A stretch of 64,000 nucleotides of DNA from Brevibacillus reuszeri (GCF_001187725.1 NZ_LGIQ01000009.1:1306547-1370546), one strand, 5' to 3'. Shown: positions 50,484-60,091, counted from the first letter of the stretch. Numbers and translations: made by a program. The notes: a model not told the origin generated them from the letters alone.

Positions 50484-52385
50484 TTAGTACAGATATTGAG
50501 GCACTACAATGCGCACTCGCTCCATATCCTCCATTCGATAGCAATGCTTCCCCGTTTCTGTTTCCATCGTTACCATCCAGTAGCCAAGCTCAACGCGAAC
50601 CTCCAGTGGCGTCCCCCTCAGCTTTTCCTGTCCACGCAGCTGATAGTCGACTTCCAGCTGCAATTCAACCGATCGCTTAAATAAATCCCGCATCGATTGT
50701 GGATGATACGATTGAAAATGCTGAGTCCACATTTTCGGCAGCGAAACGATCTCTGGGATTCCATCGGTTGGCTCTGGAAAAGTATTTTCTACTGCATAGC
50801 CATCCCACGGCCGTTCCACGAGGAATAATCCGTTTCTGCCTTTTTCATCTGTTGTAGAATCTGCACCGGCAGATAGCGCAGAAAAATGAGACAACACTTG
50901 CGGCTCGTATCCAAATTGGCGCAGTGTTGAGATCAGAGCGAATTCCATTCCCTGAGGTATGAGGAACTCAGTTGGCGAGATGACCTGGGACAGAAAAGGA
51001 CGGAACTCAGAGATTTGCTTCCACTCTTCCACAAATCCAGCATGCGCAGTACGAACACAAAAGCAAGGCTCCATTTGTATCTGACGAGCGGTTTTTGCCC
51101 ATTGATAAATCATTTCGATAAGACCCTCTGGCAATGGGTGTGCACATCCTGAGCGTAAAATCTCCAATGCCTGCTGCTCTGTCGCACCTGCTGTCAAATA
51201 GGACTGAAGCATACGCGCAGACAATTCACCGCGAATTAAGGGGCCATCAAATTCTAGCTGACACAGCTTGCTGATCTCCCATACATCTTGTAGCGGGACC
51301 AGCGGCGGTATGGTAATTGCCCCTGCAGGATCGATGAACCAGCCTTCTTCTGCAGTCAAGCGTGGCAAGCTATTCCATCGCCAATAGAGCTTTTGATCAT
51401 CGCCTTCTCCAAGCTCAATCCAACCCATGCCAGCAAGTAGATGCAACCACTGCTCCGTAACGAGACTCTTTGCTTCCGTGGGCAAAGCAAATCCCGCTGT
51501 CTCTAGCATGCTCAATTGAGCCTCGAGAAAACACCATTGATCGAGGGAAACTGCTTTCATAACCTGAACAAACGCATCCCACCAGCCACCATGCGGCAAG
51601 TATTGCTGGATAGCCATTTCAAATAATTGCTCCCACCGTTCTGGTGGCGATAGTGAGAGCCACTGCTGAATTTGATACGGCTGGATAACGAGTCGTCGCT
51701 CACTTGTTTGGATCAGTCCAAGCCGTAGCGCAAAATCAAGGGTGACTGTCAGAGCCAAGCCTTCTCGTGGTTCCTGATTCAAAGGAGGCAGCACCAAGCC
51801 TTTCGCATGCTCGTCCGTTAGTGAGAGCAAAGGCTGCATCTTTTGAGACATGCGGCGATGAATGGCTCCTTTTTGTGTGACGGGAACCTGATTCTCCCGA
51901 ATAAAAACCAAAAGCCCAAAAAGATCCAGCTGTATCCCCCTACCAGCGGGTATATAATAAGGGAGCGTTTTTGAAAGAGAGACAAAAGCCTCGGATGGTT
52001 CTGGAAGCAAATAAAGAGTCATCTGCTCCCGTACTTCCTGTGGCATGAAATAACCAATCTCACTCCACATTTTTCGTACAGTCAAGATCAGTCCCAGTCG
52101 CCGTAGTTTGGTCAATCCGACTGAGAGATGCCTGTGCTCTTTTGCCGTTTCGCGTTCCCAGGAACGTTTGCTAAAAAAACCTCTTGTTGCTCTAGTCACG
52201 AATAGTCGTATCACTGTTCGTTCCAGCTCACCTGCCTGATCCCACACTTGACCCAAAAAATGCGGGTCTTGCAATCGTGAAGATAGATCCATATCGTCAG
52301 CGATCCCAAATCGCTTCCTTTGCTCTACCAAAATAGCTTGCTGTGTTGTTTCGGACAGGTATTCCAACGAATCCTGTACGCGCAC
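50484..52385 (-). CDS. Helicase-associated-domain protein with WYL-like C-terminus
   Basis: A 633-residue protein without helicase motifs. The middle resembles the XPB/Ssl2 N-terminal helicase-associated domain seen in Firmicute orphan proteins (VRIFMP and DLFGLLVFIRENQ-like segments are only partly recognisable). The last about 90 residues (LQLEVDYQLRG, EVRVELGYWMVTMET, CYRMEDMERVRIV) look like a WYL nucleic-acid or ligand-binding domain. GTG 52385 is preferred: AGAGGTG is six bases upstream, and the longer reading would overlap the plus-strand gene and has no ribosome site. No helicase gene is adjacent. Confidence 0.72.
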   Translation of the reverse strand: MRVQDSLEYLSETTQQAILVEQRKRFGIADDMDLSSRLQDPHFLGQVWDQAGELERTVIRLFVTRATRGFFSKRSWERETAKEHRHLSVGLTKLRRLGLILTVRKMWSEIGYFMPQEVREQMTLYLLPEPSEAFVSLSKTLPYYIPAGRGIQLDLFGLLVFIRENQVPVTQKGAIHRRMSQKMQPLLSLTDEHAKGLVLPPLNQEPREGLALTVTLDFALRLGLIQTSERRLVIQPYQIQQWLSLSPPERWEQLFEMAIQQYLPHGGWWDAFVQVMKAVSLDQWCFLEAQLSMLETAGFALPTEAKSLVTEQWLHLLAGMGWIELGEGDDQKLYWRWNSLPRLTAEEGWFIDPAGAITIPPLVPLQDVWEISKLCQLEFDGPLIRGELSARMLQSYLTAGATEQQALEILRSGCAHPLPEGLIEMIYQWAKTARQIQMEPCFCVRTAHAGFVEEWKQISEFRPFLSQVISPTEFLIPQGMEFALISTLRQFGYEPQVLSHFSALSAGADSTTDEKGRNGLFLVERPWDGYAVENTFPEPTDGIPEIVSLPKMWTQHFQSYHPQSMRDLFKRSVELQLEVDYQLRGQEKLRGTPLEVRVELGYWMVTMETETGKHCYRMEDMERVRIVVPQYLY

Positions 52386-52455
52386 TCCAGTCACCTCTGC
52401 TTTTTTATGATGATGTTTCGAAAATGAATGCATGAAAATTGGAGGGAAATGATTT

Positions 52456-52899
52456 ATGATAAACACAATTCCTAGCTTGTTGCTTGCAGCCACGCTTACA
52501 CTTACAGGCACACAAGCTTTGCCTACACTACATCCTACCGCATCAGCACCAGTGACGGAAGAGGTTGTTCAAAGCGACGTACAGTACGAAGCTGTGGCTG
52601 CTCCCTATCCACCTGCCGTACAAACAGCACTGACTAAAGTACGCAAAAGTGGCGGTCACACGATCGTTCGTGCCAATGGAAAAGCCTATGTTGTGATTAG
52701 TGCAGGGCAGAAGCCTACTGGCGGATATCGCATCGTGACAGATCAAATCAAGAAAACAGGAGCACATGGCTACACGGTTCGCGCTCATTTGCAAACTCCG
52801 GCTCCTGGCTCTATGAAAATCCAGGTCATTTCGTATCCGACCTTGGTTATCGCACTGCCAGATCAACAAGCGAAGGTAAATGTCCAATTTCGTTCCTAG
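52456..52899 (+). CDS. Secreted PrcB_C-like protein
   Basis: A 147-residue exported protein with a signal peptide (about residues 1-22). The C-terminal half, with GKAYVVISAGQKPTGGYRIV and MKIQVISYPTLVIALP, resembles the PrcB C-terminal domain of protease complexes, known as protease-associated domains. No protease gene is adjacent. GGAGGG is nine bases before the ATG. Confidence 0.7.
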   Translation: MINTIPSLLLAATLTLTGTQALPTLHPTASAPVTEEVVQSDVQYEAVAAPYPPAVQTALTKVRKSGGHTIVRANGKAYVVISAGQKPTGGYRIVTDQIKKTGAHGYTVRAHLQTPAPGSMKIQVISYPTLVIALPDQQAKVNVQFRS

Positions 52900-52916
52900 A
52901 CTTTAGCTATTTAAAT

Positions 52917-52966
52917 AAAAAGCCGACTTCGAAGCGCCTTATGGCACTCGGACGTCGGCTTTTTTA
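52917..52966. terminator. Bidirectional terminator after the PrcB_C-like gene
   Basis: AAAAGCCGAC pairs with GTCGGCTTTT around an imperfect inner stem; A and T runs lie outside, so it can serve both strands. Confidence 0.82.
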
Positions 52967-53007
52967 CATGAATGACCACGTTTCCTATGTACAGTGTGTA
53001 TCTGCTG

Positions 53008-53427
53008 TTATTGCTTTACCTCAATGGAAAAGCGTTCGGAAACACCGTACGACTCGTGGTTGTTATGAGCTAGCTCGACCATAACCTCATGCTTACCGCT
53101 CGGGAGATCCTTTAGAACGTACGTCGGCTCAAATACTTTTGCAACCTTTTTTCCATCCAGATAGAGGTGGACGTGACCTTCTCCGTGCTTGTTCTCTTTT
53201 CCCATATTCTCAAGAGAAAAAGAAAAATGGGTCACCACAAGCTTCAGTTGCAAATCATCCTGCTGTAAGGAATGTGTAACAGCCAAGGTCGGAGCGACTT
53301 GCTGCGTTGAAATGTGTTCCACATCGGCTCCTGTTTGTGTTTCCTTGTTCGAATAGAGGAACCACTCGATGCAGGCTGCAACAGCAATTAGCAGCAGCAA
53401 TCGGAATATCAATCTTTTCGCCTTCAT
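53008..53427 (-). CDS. Membrane-anchored protein of unknown function
   Basis: A 139-residue protein with an N-terminal membrane helix (about residues 7-24) and an exported domain with HGEGHVHLYLDGKKVAK and LPSGKHEVMVELAHNNHES. The His pattern suggests metal binding, but no family is certain. AAGGAG is eight bases before ATG 53427. Confidence 0.6.
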   Translation of the reverse strand: MKAKRLIFRLLLLIAVAACIEWFLYSNKETQTGADVEHISTQQVAPTLAVTHSLQQDDLQLKLVVTHFSFSLENMGKENKHGEGHVHLYLDGKKVAKVFEPTYVLKDLPSGKHEVMVELAHNNHESYGVSERFSIEVKQ

Positions 53428-53512
53428 CGGGACAACTCCTTTCCAAATTCAGTCATCCCACATTTTGCCCGATTGCTAGATTGTTCATTCATGCGTTCAT
53501 CGATAACCGCAT

Positions 53513-53552
53513 CCAAAAAAATAAGGAACCCCCAAGCATTTTCACTCGGGGG
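53513..53552 (-). terminator. Terminator after the Gln-rich protein gene
   Basis: CCCCC pairs with GGGGG around a 14-base loop; on the minus strand TTCCTTATTTTTTT follows. Confidence 0.6.
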
Positions 53553-53563
53553 CATCTTCATTC

Positions 53564-53905
53564 CTACTGTGCGTAATTGCCAAATCCTGATTCTGGCTGA
53601 TTCGTATTGGTAAAAGCAGGATTGGCAATGGAAGCAGAATGAGCAACTTGGTTACAAATATTCGAAACATGCTGCAATTGCTGGATCGCCTTTTGATGTC
53701 CCTGAAGCGCGGTTTGAATAACTTGTGCAGCATGATGTTCACGTTGAGCAAGCTGCTGCAATTGCATGGCATTTTGCTGCTCCTGCTGTAGCAGCTGCTG
53801 GTATTGGGCAGAAGCCTGCTGCGTCTGCTGGACCAATTGTGCAATCACTTGCTCGCAGTGTGCAAGCTGTTGAGTAAGCTGCCGATTTTGGGAAATTGGT
53901 TCCAT
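53564..53905 (-). CDS. Gln-rich coiled-coil protein
   Basis: A 113-residue protein rich in Gln and Ala (AQLVQQTQQASAQYQQLLQQ), predicted as a long coiled coil, with a hydrophobic/charged C-terminus. No family was recognised; small Gln-rich proteins of this kind are often spore or coat associated, which is only a guess. GGAGG lies five bases before ATG 53905; a start at 53932 lacks a ribosome site. Confidence 0.6.
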   Translation of the reverse strand: MEPISQNRQLTQQLAHCEQVIAQLVQQTQQASAQYQQLLQQEQQNAMQLQQLAQREHHAAQVIQTALQGHQKAIQQLQHVSNICNQVAHSASIANPAFTNTNQPESGFGNYAQ

Positions 53906-54058
53906 AAGGTCCTCCAATCGTATTGGTTGCATTTGACTTGGTTATGATGCCGCTTTTTTCTCCAAATTATTCTCATGTACATGATAAGCGTGTTACATAA
54001 TTCCTCTTCGTATCGCAAAGATTAGCCATATTATGGTGTGACAGGGGGTTCCTTGGGT

Positions 54059-55723
54059 ATGTCCGTTACAAATGCGCTGTCCATTTTTGCCCTAGGTGGC
54101 GTTTATGAAATCGGAAAAAATATGTACGTGATTCAATATGATGACGATATTGTCGTAATTGATTGTGGCTCGAAATTTCCGGACGAGAGCTACCTAGGCA
54201 TTGACCTGATCATTCCGGATATCACCTACTTGTTGGAAAATCGCGAAAAAGTACGTGGGCTGATCATCACTCATGGACATGAGGATCACATCGGCGGAAT
54301 TCCTTACTTCCTGAAACAGTTGAACATCCCTTTATACGGGACACGCTTAACCTTAGGACTGGTTGCCGAAAAGCTGAAAGAGCATCACCTGCTGCATGAC
54401 TCGGAGTTGAACACGATTCATTCCGACTCAGAAATTACGCTGGGTTCTTTGCAAATCAGTTTTTTTCAAACCAATCACAGCATTCCTGACTGTTTGGGGG
54501 TTGTTTTTGATACACCAGAAGGCACGGTTGTCCATACTGGGGATTTTAAATTTGATTTGACCCCCGTGAACAATCAATCCCCAGACCTGTACAAGATGGC
54601 GGCAATCGGGCAAAAAGGAGTCCTCGTATTATTGTCTGAAAGCACCAATGCAGAGCGTTCCGGCTTTACTCCATCCGAGATTCATGTTGGCGAGCATTTA
54701 AAAGAGGCATTCACGAAGGCGAAACAGCGGGTCTTCGTTTCCACCTTTGCCTCCAATGTGTACCGCTTGCAGCAAGTGATCGATGCAGCATATTTGACAA
54801 ATCGTAAACTCGTTTTGCTTGGACGCAGCATGGTAAACGTCGTACGGATTGCTTCTGAGCAAGGGTATTTGTATATCCCCGAAGGAATGCTGATCGAGGC
54901 AGAGGAAGCAAATCAGCTCGATCCCAGCCAAGTAGCTGTTCTGTGTACAGGCAGCCAGGGAGAACCTAATGCCGCATTAGCTCGCCTGTCCACTTCCGGC
55001 TATCGGCATATCAAGGTACGCCCCGGTGATACCGTTATCCTATCTGCAACGCCTATTCCAGGGAACGAGCGAAATGTAACACGTATCGTGGACAATTTAT
55101 TTATTCTCGGTGCCAAGGTCATTTATGGGTCTGGAACAGGTATGCATGTATCCGGCCACGGCAGTCAGGAAGAATTAAAGCTCATGCTTACACTCATGAA
55201 GCCAACCTACTTTATCCCAATTCATGGCGAATATCGTATGCTGCAGCAGCATCGCATCTTGGCGGAATCACTCGGCATCGAGACGGAAAATATTTTTATC
55301 ATTAATAACGGAGATGTCGTTGATTTCCATAATCACGAAGCCTGGCAAGAACGTAAGGTTCCGGCGGGGAGTACCCTTGTAGACGGGCTGGGTATTGGTG
55401 ACGTAGGAACTGTCATTCTGCGGGATCGGAAGCATCTTTCCGAAGACGGTATTCTGGTAGTGGTAGTCACCCGCAGTAAAACGGATGGCAAAATTCTTTC
55501 TGGACCTGATCTCATATCGCGTGGATTTGTTTTCGCACCTGAATTTGAGGGTCTCCTGGAAGAAGCGACTCGAATCGCCGCTCAAACCTTGGCTACTTTA
55601 TCAGAAGAAAACGTACAGCAATGGAACCGATTAAAACAAGGTATCAGAGAATCCATCGGGCAATACTTGTATACGAATACGAAAAGAAGACCGATGATTC
55701 TTCCCATCATCATGGAAGTGTGA
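54059..55723 (+). CDS. Ribonuclease J family protein
   Basis: A 554-residue metallo-beta-lactamase/beta-CASP ribonuclease. The metal motif is ITHGHEDHIGG, then HTGDFKFD, with beta-CASP segments VSTFASNVYRLQQV, LCTGSQGE and GHGSQEELKLM; the length matches RNase J. It cleaves mRNA from 5' ends. The genome very likely has another RNase J elsewhere, so the paralogue number is not assigned. ATG 54059 has GGGGG ten bases upstream. It is followed by a strong terminator. Confidence 0.9.
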   Translation: MSVTNALSIFALGGVYEIGKNMYVIQYDDDIVVIDCGSKFPDESYLGIDLIIPDITYLLENREKVRGLIITHGHEDHIGGIPYFLKQLNIPLYGTRLTLGLVAEKLKEHHLLHDSELNTIHSDSEITLGSLQISFFQTNHSIPDCLGVVFDTPEGTVVHTGDFKFDLTPVNNQSPDLYKMAAIGQKGVLVLLSESTNAERSGFTPSEIHVGEHLKEAFTKAKQRVFVSTFASNVYRLQQVIDAAYLTNRKLVLLGRSMVNVVRIASEQGYLYIPEGMLIEAEEANQLDPSQVAVLCTGSQGEPNAALARLSTSGYRHIKVRPGDTVILSATPIPGNERNVTRIVDNLFILGAKVIYGSGTGMHVSGHGSQEELKLMLTLMKPTYFIPIHGEYRMLQQHRILAESLGIETENIFIINNGDVVDFHNHEAWQERKVPAGSTLVDGLGIGDVGTVILRDRKHLSEDGILVVVVTRSKTDGKILSGPDLISRGFVFAPEFEGLLEEATRIAAQTLATLSEENVQQWNRLKQGIRESIGQYLYTNTKRRPMILPIIMEV

Positions 55724-55730
55724 ATCCAGC

Positions 55731-55768
55731 AAAAAAGAGAGCCCCCCTTGGCTCTCTTTTCCCTTTTT
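55731..55768. terminator. Bidirectional terminator between rnj and cotJ
   Basis: AAAAGAGAGCC pairs with GGCTCTCTTTT over a six-base loop, with A and T runs on both sides. Confidence 0.88.
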
Positions 55769-56338
55769 CTAAAAAATTTTCTTATTTGCCTGATCTTCCT
55801 TTAAAATCTCGACTGCTTCTCTGAATCGCAGGGAGTGTACAACTTCACGCTCCCGTAAAAACTTCAGACTGTCTTGCAAATCTACATCGTCAGTCATGTC
55901 GATCAGCCACTGATAGGTAGCTCTCGCCTTTTCCTCTGCGGCAATATCCTCATATAAATCCGCGATTGGATCGCCCTTGGCAGCAATGTAGCTCGCTGTC
56001 CAGGGCACACCAGCTGCATTGCTGTAGAACAAAGCCCTGTCATGATTCGCGTAATGTGCGCCAAGACCCGCTTCCTCGAGCTGTTCAACTGATGCATCCT
56101 TGGTCAGCTTGTAGACCATCGTTGCGATCATTTCCAGATGCGCAAATTCTTCCGTGGCAATATCAGTCAAAAGGCCAATTACTTTATTGGGTATCGAATA
56201 GCGCTGATTCATATAGCGAAGTGCTGCCGCGAGCTCTCCGTCTGCTCCACCGTACTGCTCCATTAAATATTTTGCCATTTTGACATCGCATTTGCTTACG
56301 CGTACTGGGTATTGAAGCTTTTTCTCATAAATCCACAT
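55769..56338 (-). CDS. cotJC: Spore coat protein CotJC (manganese catalase family)
   Basis: A 189-residue CotJC. IATEEFAHLEMIATMVYKL is the di-metal-binding helix pair of manganese catalase-like proteins, with further Glu/His ligands in DIAAEEKARATYQWL and REREVVHSLRF. GAGGGG lies about 11 bases before the ATG. It is the last gene of cotJA-cotJB-cotJC, a spore coat operon that is SigE-dependent in Bacillus. Confidence 0.93.
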   Translation of the reverse strand: MWIYEKKLQYPVRVSKCDVKMAKYLMEQYGGADGELAAALRYMNQRYSIPNKVIGLLTDIATEEFAHLEMIATMVYKLTKDASVEQLEEAGLGAHYANHDRALFYSNAAGVPWTASYIAAKGDPIADLYEDIAAEEKARATYQWLIDMTDDVDLQDSLKFLREREVVHSLRFREAVEILKEDQANKKIF

Positions 56339-56359
56339 CGTTAGCTCTACCCCTCATTT

Positions 56360-56635
56360 CTACACTTGCCATGGCCATGGCTCTTCCGTCCATTGCCAAG
56401 GAAAACCGGAATAACTGCGTCCGAAATTTTGCAATGGACCATACAAAGTTTCGAACTCATTTGCCAGAGCCCAACGTTTTTCGGTGAACTGATTAAACTG
56501 CTCAACGGCGTTCGCATCGGTAGGATGCGTATCTAGATACAAATTCAGTTCGACAAGAACAAAATCAATCGCCTGAAGCTCTTCAAGCAGCGCGTAATAA
56601 TGCTGCTCATCAAAAGCGTTGTTTTCAGAAGTCAT
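56360..56635 (-). CDS. cotJB: Spore coat protein CotJB
   Basis: A 91-residue CotJB: YYALLEELQAIDFVLVELNLYLDTHP and YGPLQNFGRSYSGFPWQW are characteristic. Its ATG overlaps the cotJA stop as ATGA, so translation is coupled. Confidence 0.92.
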   Translation of the reverse strand: MTSENNAFDEQHYYALLEELQAIDFVLVELNLYLDTHPTDANAVEQFNQFTEKRWALANEFETLYGPLQNFGRSYSGFPWQWTEEPWPWQV

Positions 56636-56856
56636 CCCAGCCCACCTGCCCTATCTGCTTCAGGATTATAGGGGCTGAACAGCGCAGGCCACAGCGTACC
56701 TAAGCGCAATGCTTCGCTTGGGGAATACTGCGGGAGATTTTCTGGCTGAAACGTAATAAACAGCTCTGGTGGAACCTGATACGTCTTCACTCGTTTGGGT
56801 GGGCAGGGATCGAATGGGCCAACAAATGGAAAATAGACCCTTGTTTGCGAATACAA
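56632..56856 (-). CDS. cotJA: Spore coat protein CotJA
   Basis: A 74-residue CotJA with the GPFDPCPPKRVKTYQVPPELF and EALRLGTLWPALFSPY motifs. GGAGG abuts ATG 56865 with no spacing; TTG 56856 is nine bases away and is the likelier start, giving MYSQTRVYFPFVGPFDPC. A 7-bp inverted repeat (56872-56889) lies just upstream of the ribosome site. Confidence 0.88.
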   Translation of the reverse strand: MYSQTRVYFPFVGPFDPCPPKRVKTYQVPPELFITFQPENLPQYSPSEALRLGTLWPALFSPYNPEADRAGGLG

Positions 56857-57052
56857 ACCAGACATCCTCCTTCAGATATAGGTATCTGACTACTCACCAT
56901 TACCTTATGTCGACAGCCTATTAGGCGTGATTAGTTTCCCGACAAAAAAACGTTTCCCCATTTGGAATTGACACCATGCTATTTTTCGCATCATAATAGA
57001 CGTCAGAATGTTAGAGAAGCAACTATCAAGAACATGGAAAGTGAGTTAAAAA

Positions 57053-57592
57053 ATGACTGAAAATATAGACATATCGTCACACGACAAACACATTGTATTC
57101 ATCGGTTTTATGGGAGCAGGCAAAACGACAATCGGACAGCTTGTCGCCAAAAAGCTGCATCGTGATTTCATTGATATCGATCATGAAATTGAACGCATCC
57201 ATCAAATGCCTGTATCTGCAATCTTTCAGGAGCTTGGTGAGGCTAGTTTTCGAAAAATGGAACGAGAGTTGATCGTTGCACTCTGCTCAGAAACCCGTTC
57301 AAAGATCCTCTCATTGGGTGGGGGAGCTTATATGCAGGAGGAAGTAAGAAAAGCGTGTCTCGCCAACTGCATTGTATTTTTCATCGATGTATCATGGGAT
57401 TCCTGGAAGGAACGCATCCCACTGCTCATCGATACCCGTCCGATTTTGCAAAATAAGACCCTGGATCAGATCGAGGAGCTTTTCCTCAGCAGACAGTCGA
57501 CATACGCCATGAGTCACTACACCATTTCCAGCAGCGATATGGATGCCGAAACCGCTGCAAACCAAATTGTCGAGTCATTGAAACAGGCATGA
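57053..57592 (+). CDS. aroK: Shikimate kinase
   Basis: A 179-residue shikimate kinase. Walker A is GFMGAGKTTIGQLVAKKL; shikimate-binding Asp and Arg lie in FIDIDHEIE and FRKMERELI; LSLGGGAYMQ and the adenine-site RPILQ complete the fold. It phosphorylates shikimate in aromatic amino acid synthesis. The ribosome site (GAAAGTGAG) is weak. It is monocistronic, with a terminator after it. Confidence 0.92.
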   Translation: MTENIDISSHDKHIVFIGFMGAGKTTIGQLVAKKLHRDFIDIDHEIERIHQMPVSAIFQELGEASFRKMERELIVALCSETRSKILSLGGGAYMQEEVRKACLANCIVFFIDVSWDSWKERIPLLIDTRPILQNKTLDQIEELFLSRQSTYAMSHYTISSSDMDAETAANQIVESLKQA

Positions 57593-57630
57593 GAACGGAA
57601 TGAACCAAGCATTTAGCTTTTATAAGCACG

Positions 57631-57668
57631 AAAAAAGGAACCCTATGCGAACAGGGTTCCTTTTCCTT
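57631..57668. terminator. Bidirectional terminator between aroK and the GGDEF-EAL gene
   Basis: AAAAGGAACCCT pairs with AGGGTTCCTTTT around an eight-base loop, serving the convergent genes. Confidence 0.88.
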
Positions 57669-60091
57669 TATGAACGGGAATGCAATAATGTCGTCGCTTC
57701 GATGTATGGCAAGGGTTTACTGTAAAAGTAGCCTTGCACCTCTTTGCACATTTGCCCCTTTAGGAAATCCACATGCTTTTGTGTTTCCACACCTTCTGCT
57801 ATCACTGCAATATTCATGTTATGTGCCATATCGATGATCGTTTTTACAATCGCTTGATTGCTCGTATTTAAATTGCGCATAAAGGACTGGTCGATTTTGA
57901 GCCGATCGATGGGAAATTGGCTCAAATAGCTGAGCGAGCTATAGCCTGTACCAAAATCATCGATGCTGATACTGATCCCAAGCGCTTTCAGTCGATTCAA
58001 CATACGAATCGTATAGGTCGCATCCAGAGCCATGCTCTCCGTAATCTCCAGCTCCAAAAACTCAGGGGCCAGAGCTGTTTCAGACAGGATGCTCTCAATC
58101 ATTTCAATCAAATTGTTCTGCATAAATTGACGCAAAGATATATTTACGGCGACAGACAGGTTCTTATAGCCTGCTTCCTGCCATTCTTTTGTTTGCTGAC
58201 AGGCTGTTCGCATGACCCATTCCCCAATTTTCACGATCAGGCCTGTCTCTTCTGCAATCGGAATAAATTGGGCGGGCGGAATCAGCCCCAGCTCGGGGTG
58301 CTCCCAGCGAATCAATGCTTCCGTGCCAATGATTCTTCCCGTGTTAATGTTGATTTTCGGCTGATAATACAAGATAAATTGTCGCTCATCCAAAGCCTTT
58401 CGCAGCTCACTCTCCAGCTTCAGCTTTCTCGAGATTGATTGATGCAGCTCTTCCGAAAAGAATTGATAATTGTTTTTTCCCTGCTCCTTGGCGAGATACA
58501 TGGCCGCATCTGCATTTTTCAGCAAGACCTCGATATCTTCTCCATCGTCGGGATATAAGCTGATGCCAATGCTCGGTGTTATGTAGAGCTCCAAATGCTC
58601 TAGCGTAACCGATTCTGCCATTTTCTCAATGATTCGTTTCGCAACATCAGCGACATCCTCACGTGTCACATCCATCAGAAAAATAGCAAACTCATCTCCA
58701 CCTTGACGGGAAACAGAATCTCCTTTTCGCAAACAGCCAAGCAGCCGTTGGGCTACCGCTTGCAATAAAATATCTCCGATCGAGTGTCCCAATGTATCAT
58801 TTATATTTTTAAATCGATCCAAGTCGATGAACATAACCCCGATTTTCTGTTTCTTTTGCTTTGCCTGCTGCAAGGCCTTCTTCAACGTCTCATTAAAGAG
58901 AGTGCGATTCGGCAAATTAGTCAACGCATCATAATGAGCCATATAATGAATGATTTCAGCTGCTTTTTTTCTTTCGGTAATATCAATCATGGAGCCGACC
59001 ACTTCTAAAATCTGATCATTTTCTTCAATTGGAGAGAGCGTAATATAGAAAAATTTATCTAAATAGGCAAGCTCGAAATTGACAATCTCCCCATTGAATG
59101 CGATCTGAAATTGAACCTCCATCTGATCTGCGACTTCCTCAGGGAAAACCTCATGAGATGTTTTTCCGATCATTCGCTCAGTGGTCAGCCCTAATTCTTC
59201 TGCAATTTTTCCTTCAAATAAGGTAAAGGTAATCGTGCCTCGCTTGTCGGTTACCATTTTGAATACGCAGTTTTGCAAGTTTTTAACCGTTCTGCGAAAA
59301 TCATTTTTCATAGCTTCAGCCAAAGCCGTTTCCGCTTTAATCCGATCCGTAATGTCTGTTCGGATGGAAACGTATTGGTACGGGGCTCCTGCATCGTCCA
59401 AAAACGGTACAATCGTGGTATTCATCCAATACTCACTGCCGTCTTTGGCGCGATTTTTCACTTCTCCCCTCCACACCTGTCCTCGTTTGATCGTTTCCCA
59501 CATTTCCTTGAAAAAGCTTTTGGGATGATGACCTGAATTGATAAGACGGTGAGTCTTGCCTACCAGCTCTTCGATTTGGTATTTGGATATTTGGCAAAAT
59601 TTGTCATTCACATAAGTAATGACGCCTTTGTCATCTGTGATCGCCACAATCGACGATTCATCCAATGCATTTTTAATGTCATGCAAGTCCTTCATCGTGT
59701 GCCCCAGGCTCTCTTCCATCAGCTTTCGCTCGGTAATATCCGCTCCGATTGCTACGTACTGATAGATGAATCCATCCGCATTTCGAAATGGCACCAGGGT
59801 GATGTACAACCAATAAATGGAGCCATCCTTTGCCCGGTTTTTCATTTCGCCTTTCCAAACTTTCCCACTAACAATCGTATCCCATAATTCCTTAAAGAAT
59901 GCTTTTGGGTGGAAGCCCGAGTCTATTTTGTTATGTGTTTTTCCTATGAGCTCATGACTTTCATATTGCGAGATCTCACAAAAATGATGATTGACGTACG
60001 TAATTTTTCCTTCATGATCGGTAATTGAAACGATGGAAGACTCTTCCAGTGCAGATAATGCATAAGAAACGTCGGTGATTTCTGTAAACAT
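57668..60091 (-). CDS. PAS-PAS-PAS-GGDEF-EAL cyclic-di-GMP protein
   Basis: An 807-residue cytoplasmic signalling protein. Two N-terminal PAS domains (about residues 10-130 and 140-260) are nearly identical over the NRAKDG and FFKE segments; a third PAS-like region spans 270-385. The GGDEF domain has RQGGDEFAIF (intact active site), and the EAL domain has GTEALIRWEH, DDFGTGYSS, KIDQSFM and AEGVETQ, the conserved catalytic and loop residues. It can in principle both make and break c-di-GMP. GGAG is four to five bases before ATG 60091. Signal sensed is unknown; the PAS pair looks like the Aer/redox type. Confidence 0.9.
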   Translation of the reverse strand: MFTEITDVSYALSALEESSIVSITDHEGKITYVNHHFCEISQYESHELIGKTHNKIDSGFHPKAFFKELWDTIVSGKVWKGEMKNRAKDGSIYWLYITLVPFRNADGFIYQYVAIGADITERKLMEESLGHTMKDLHDIKNALDESSIVAITDDKGVITYVNDKFCQISKYQIEELVGKTHRLINSGHHPKSFFKEMWETIKRGQVWRGEVKNRAKDGSEYWMNTTIVPFLDDAGAPYQYVSIRTDITDRIKAETALAEAMKNDFRRTVKNLQNCVFKMVTDKRGTITFTLFEGKIAEELGLTTERMIGKTSHEVFPEEVADQMEVQFQIAFNGEIVNFELAYLDKFFYITLSPIEENDQILEVVGSMIDITERKKAAEIIHYMAHYDALTNLPNRTLFNETLKKALQQAKQKKQKIGVMFIDLDRFKNINDTLGHSIGDILLQAVAQRLLGCLRKGDSVSRQGGDEFAIFLMDVTREDVADVAKRIIEKMAESVTLEHLELYITPSIGISLYPDDGEDIEVLLKNADAAMYLAKEQGKNNYQFFSEELHQSISRKLKLESELRKALDERQFILYYQPKININTGRIIGTEALIRWEHPELGLIPPAQFIPIAEETGLIVKIGEWVMRTACQQTKEWQEAGYKNLSVAVNISLRQFMQNNLIEMIESILSETALAPEFLELEITESMALDATYTIRMLNRLKALGISISIDDFGTGYSSLSYLSQFPIDRLKIDQSFMRNLNTSNQAIVKTIIDMAHNMNIAVIAEGVETQKHVDFLKGQMCKEVQGYFYSKPLPYIEATTLLHSRS

